Shown here piece after piece: positions 63,533 to 64,000 of a DNA stretch of 64,000 bases. Made by a program: the position numbers and the translations under genes. Source of the DNA: Saprospiraceae bacterium (lineage in GTDB: Bacteria; Bacteroidota; Bacteroidia; Chitinophagales; Saprospiraceae); NCBI GenBank assembly GCA_016714985.1, contig JADKBS010000007.1, positions 283,715 through 347,714 on the forward strand, in the 5' to 3' direction. Each line of letters begins with the position of its first letter. The first letter of the stretch is position 1. Under the pieces are notes generated by a model. The model saw nothing but the letters and a program-made list of their open reading frames with translations, was not told the origin of the DNA and searched no databases.

Positions 63533-64000
63533 AAAAAACGTCCACACGTATCGCTTCGCTCCAGTCGCTTTCCCGGCTGTTGGTGGCCCGGAACTTGAAC
63601 TGGTAGAGCATGGCCTTGCCGCTGGGCTGGCTTTCGAGGGTGAAGTTGAGGCCGTACTCGTGGAGGCCGTTTTGCCAGATAAGGCCGTTGTCCTCGCTGG
63701 AGCGTCCGACGATGCCCTTGATGATGCGGGGGTTGGTGGCATGCAGGATGAACTGTACCCGGCCCCGTACCTTGGCGCTTTCGACTTTCTTGATGCCGGG
63801 GCGGCGCCCGTGCGAGGCTGGCCTTGCCGCCTATGCCTGCGAGGTGGTAGCCGGGGCGGTCAGGTAGGTGGCATTGCCGTTGGCGGTGGCTTCGAGCCTG
63901 GTGGCGGTGGCCTGGTGGGCGCTGTAGAGGGCTGCCTTGGCCTCGTCCTTGGCGGCTTGGTTGTCGGTGCCGCCGAACTGCTTGTGGCGGCTGTAGGCGA
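63531..64000 (-). pseudogene. Right-edge partial protein of unknown function, reading frame disrupted
   Basis: Read on the minus strand from the right edge to the stop at 63531-63533. The last 70 residues are a good beta-sandwich end (FILHATNPRIIKGIVGRSSE, DNGLIWQNGLHEYGLNFTLE, FKFRATNSRESDWSEAIRVD), similar to fibronectin-like ends of Bacteroidota proteins. Upstream the same frame reads AAKDEAKAALYSAHQATATR but meets TAG at 63831-63833; a neighbouring frame offers AGIGGKASLAR there, so two small shifts probably flank this point. GC content is high, as in sdhA. Only the C-terminal part is visible; no function is assigned. Confidence 0.55.

Noticed and set aside
1..64000. tRNA, rRNA, riboswitch or insertion sequence with transposase
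   Set aside because: None was found on reading both strands; covariance and transposase searches could not be run.

Overview
The window looks like a chromosomal segment of a Bacteroidota, probably the Saprospiria side of the phylum. This rests on gene content only: SusC/SusD pairs, type IX secretion (T9SS) C-terminal sorting domains of both kinds, choice-of-anchor L and SprB-like repeats, VCBS/ASPIC-UnbV lipoproteins, a cytochrome b558-type sdhCAB operon, and a TTTG/TAnnTTTG promoter rather than Shine-Dalgarno-led starts. No rRNA, tRNA or CRISPR array was seen.

Layout. 1-4.7 kb: two paralogous VCBS-repeat lipoproteins (minus strand; the first runs off the left edge). 4.8-7.4 kb: a T9SS surface protein. 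7.6-14.8 kb: a susD-susC pair, with a LacI-type regulator and a retropepsin-like PDZ protease diverging from it; a perfect CG-centred palindrome lies between. 15.3-23.9 kb: a giant adhesin-like protein with fifteen repeats of about 82 residues, then a smaller T9SS protein. 24-28.6 kb: a beta-barrel protein coupled to a class V aminotransferase, then an ECF sigma factor operon whose membrane-anchored partner also carries barrel-like sequence. 28.8-35.3 kb: YqgE/AlgH, FabD, a large AsmA-like protein and an Omp85-type outer membrane protein. 35.3-48.7 kb: T9SS proteins, PepD, glucosaminidase, class A beta-lactamase-like hydrolase, prolyl oligopeptidase and a broken lipoprotein. 49-52.7 kb: sdhC-sdhA-sdhB. 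54.2-63.3 kb: a type III-B CRISPR-Cas (Cmr) operon.

The Cmr operon reads cas6b, a small two-helix membrane protein of unknown function, cmr1, cmr2 (Cas10 with an intact GGDD and no HD domain), cmr3, a CARF protein with a PD-(D/E)XK-type nuclease motif, cmr4, cmr5, cmr6. Genes overlap or are spaced by at most 14 nt. The expected logic is target RNA bound by Cmr1/3/4/5/6, cyclic oligoadenylate made by Cmr2, and the CARF nuclease activated. The membrane protein between cas6b and cmr1 is the best candidate for something undescribed. No array and no cas1/cas2 are present.

Two sequence-wide patterns stand out. First, about eleven frameshifts or in-frame TAG codons fall between 37 kb and the right end, and none in the first 36 kb. 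They hit sdhA, sdhB (twice), cmr1, cmr2, the CARF gene (twice), cmr6, a beta-helix T9SS gene, a lipoprotein and the right-edge gene. Hits in sdhAB and homopolymers make assembly error the first suspect, but real decay is not excluded. Second, many intergenic gaps hold short tandem repeats, strikingly often with a 7-bp period and a different unit at each site, several paired with inverted copies.
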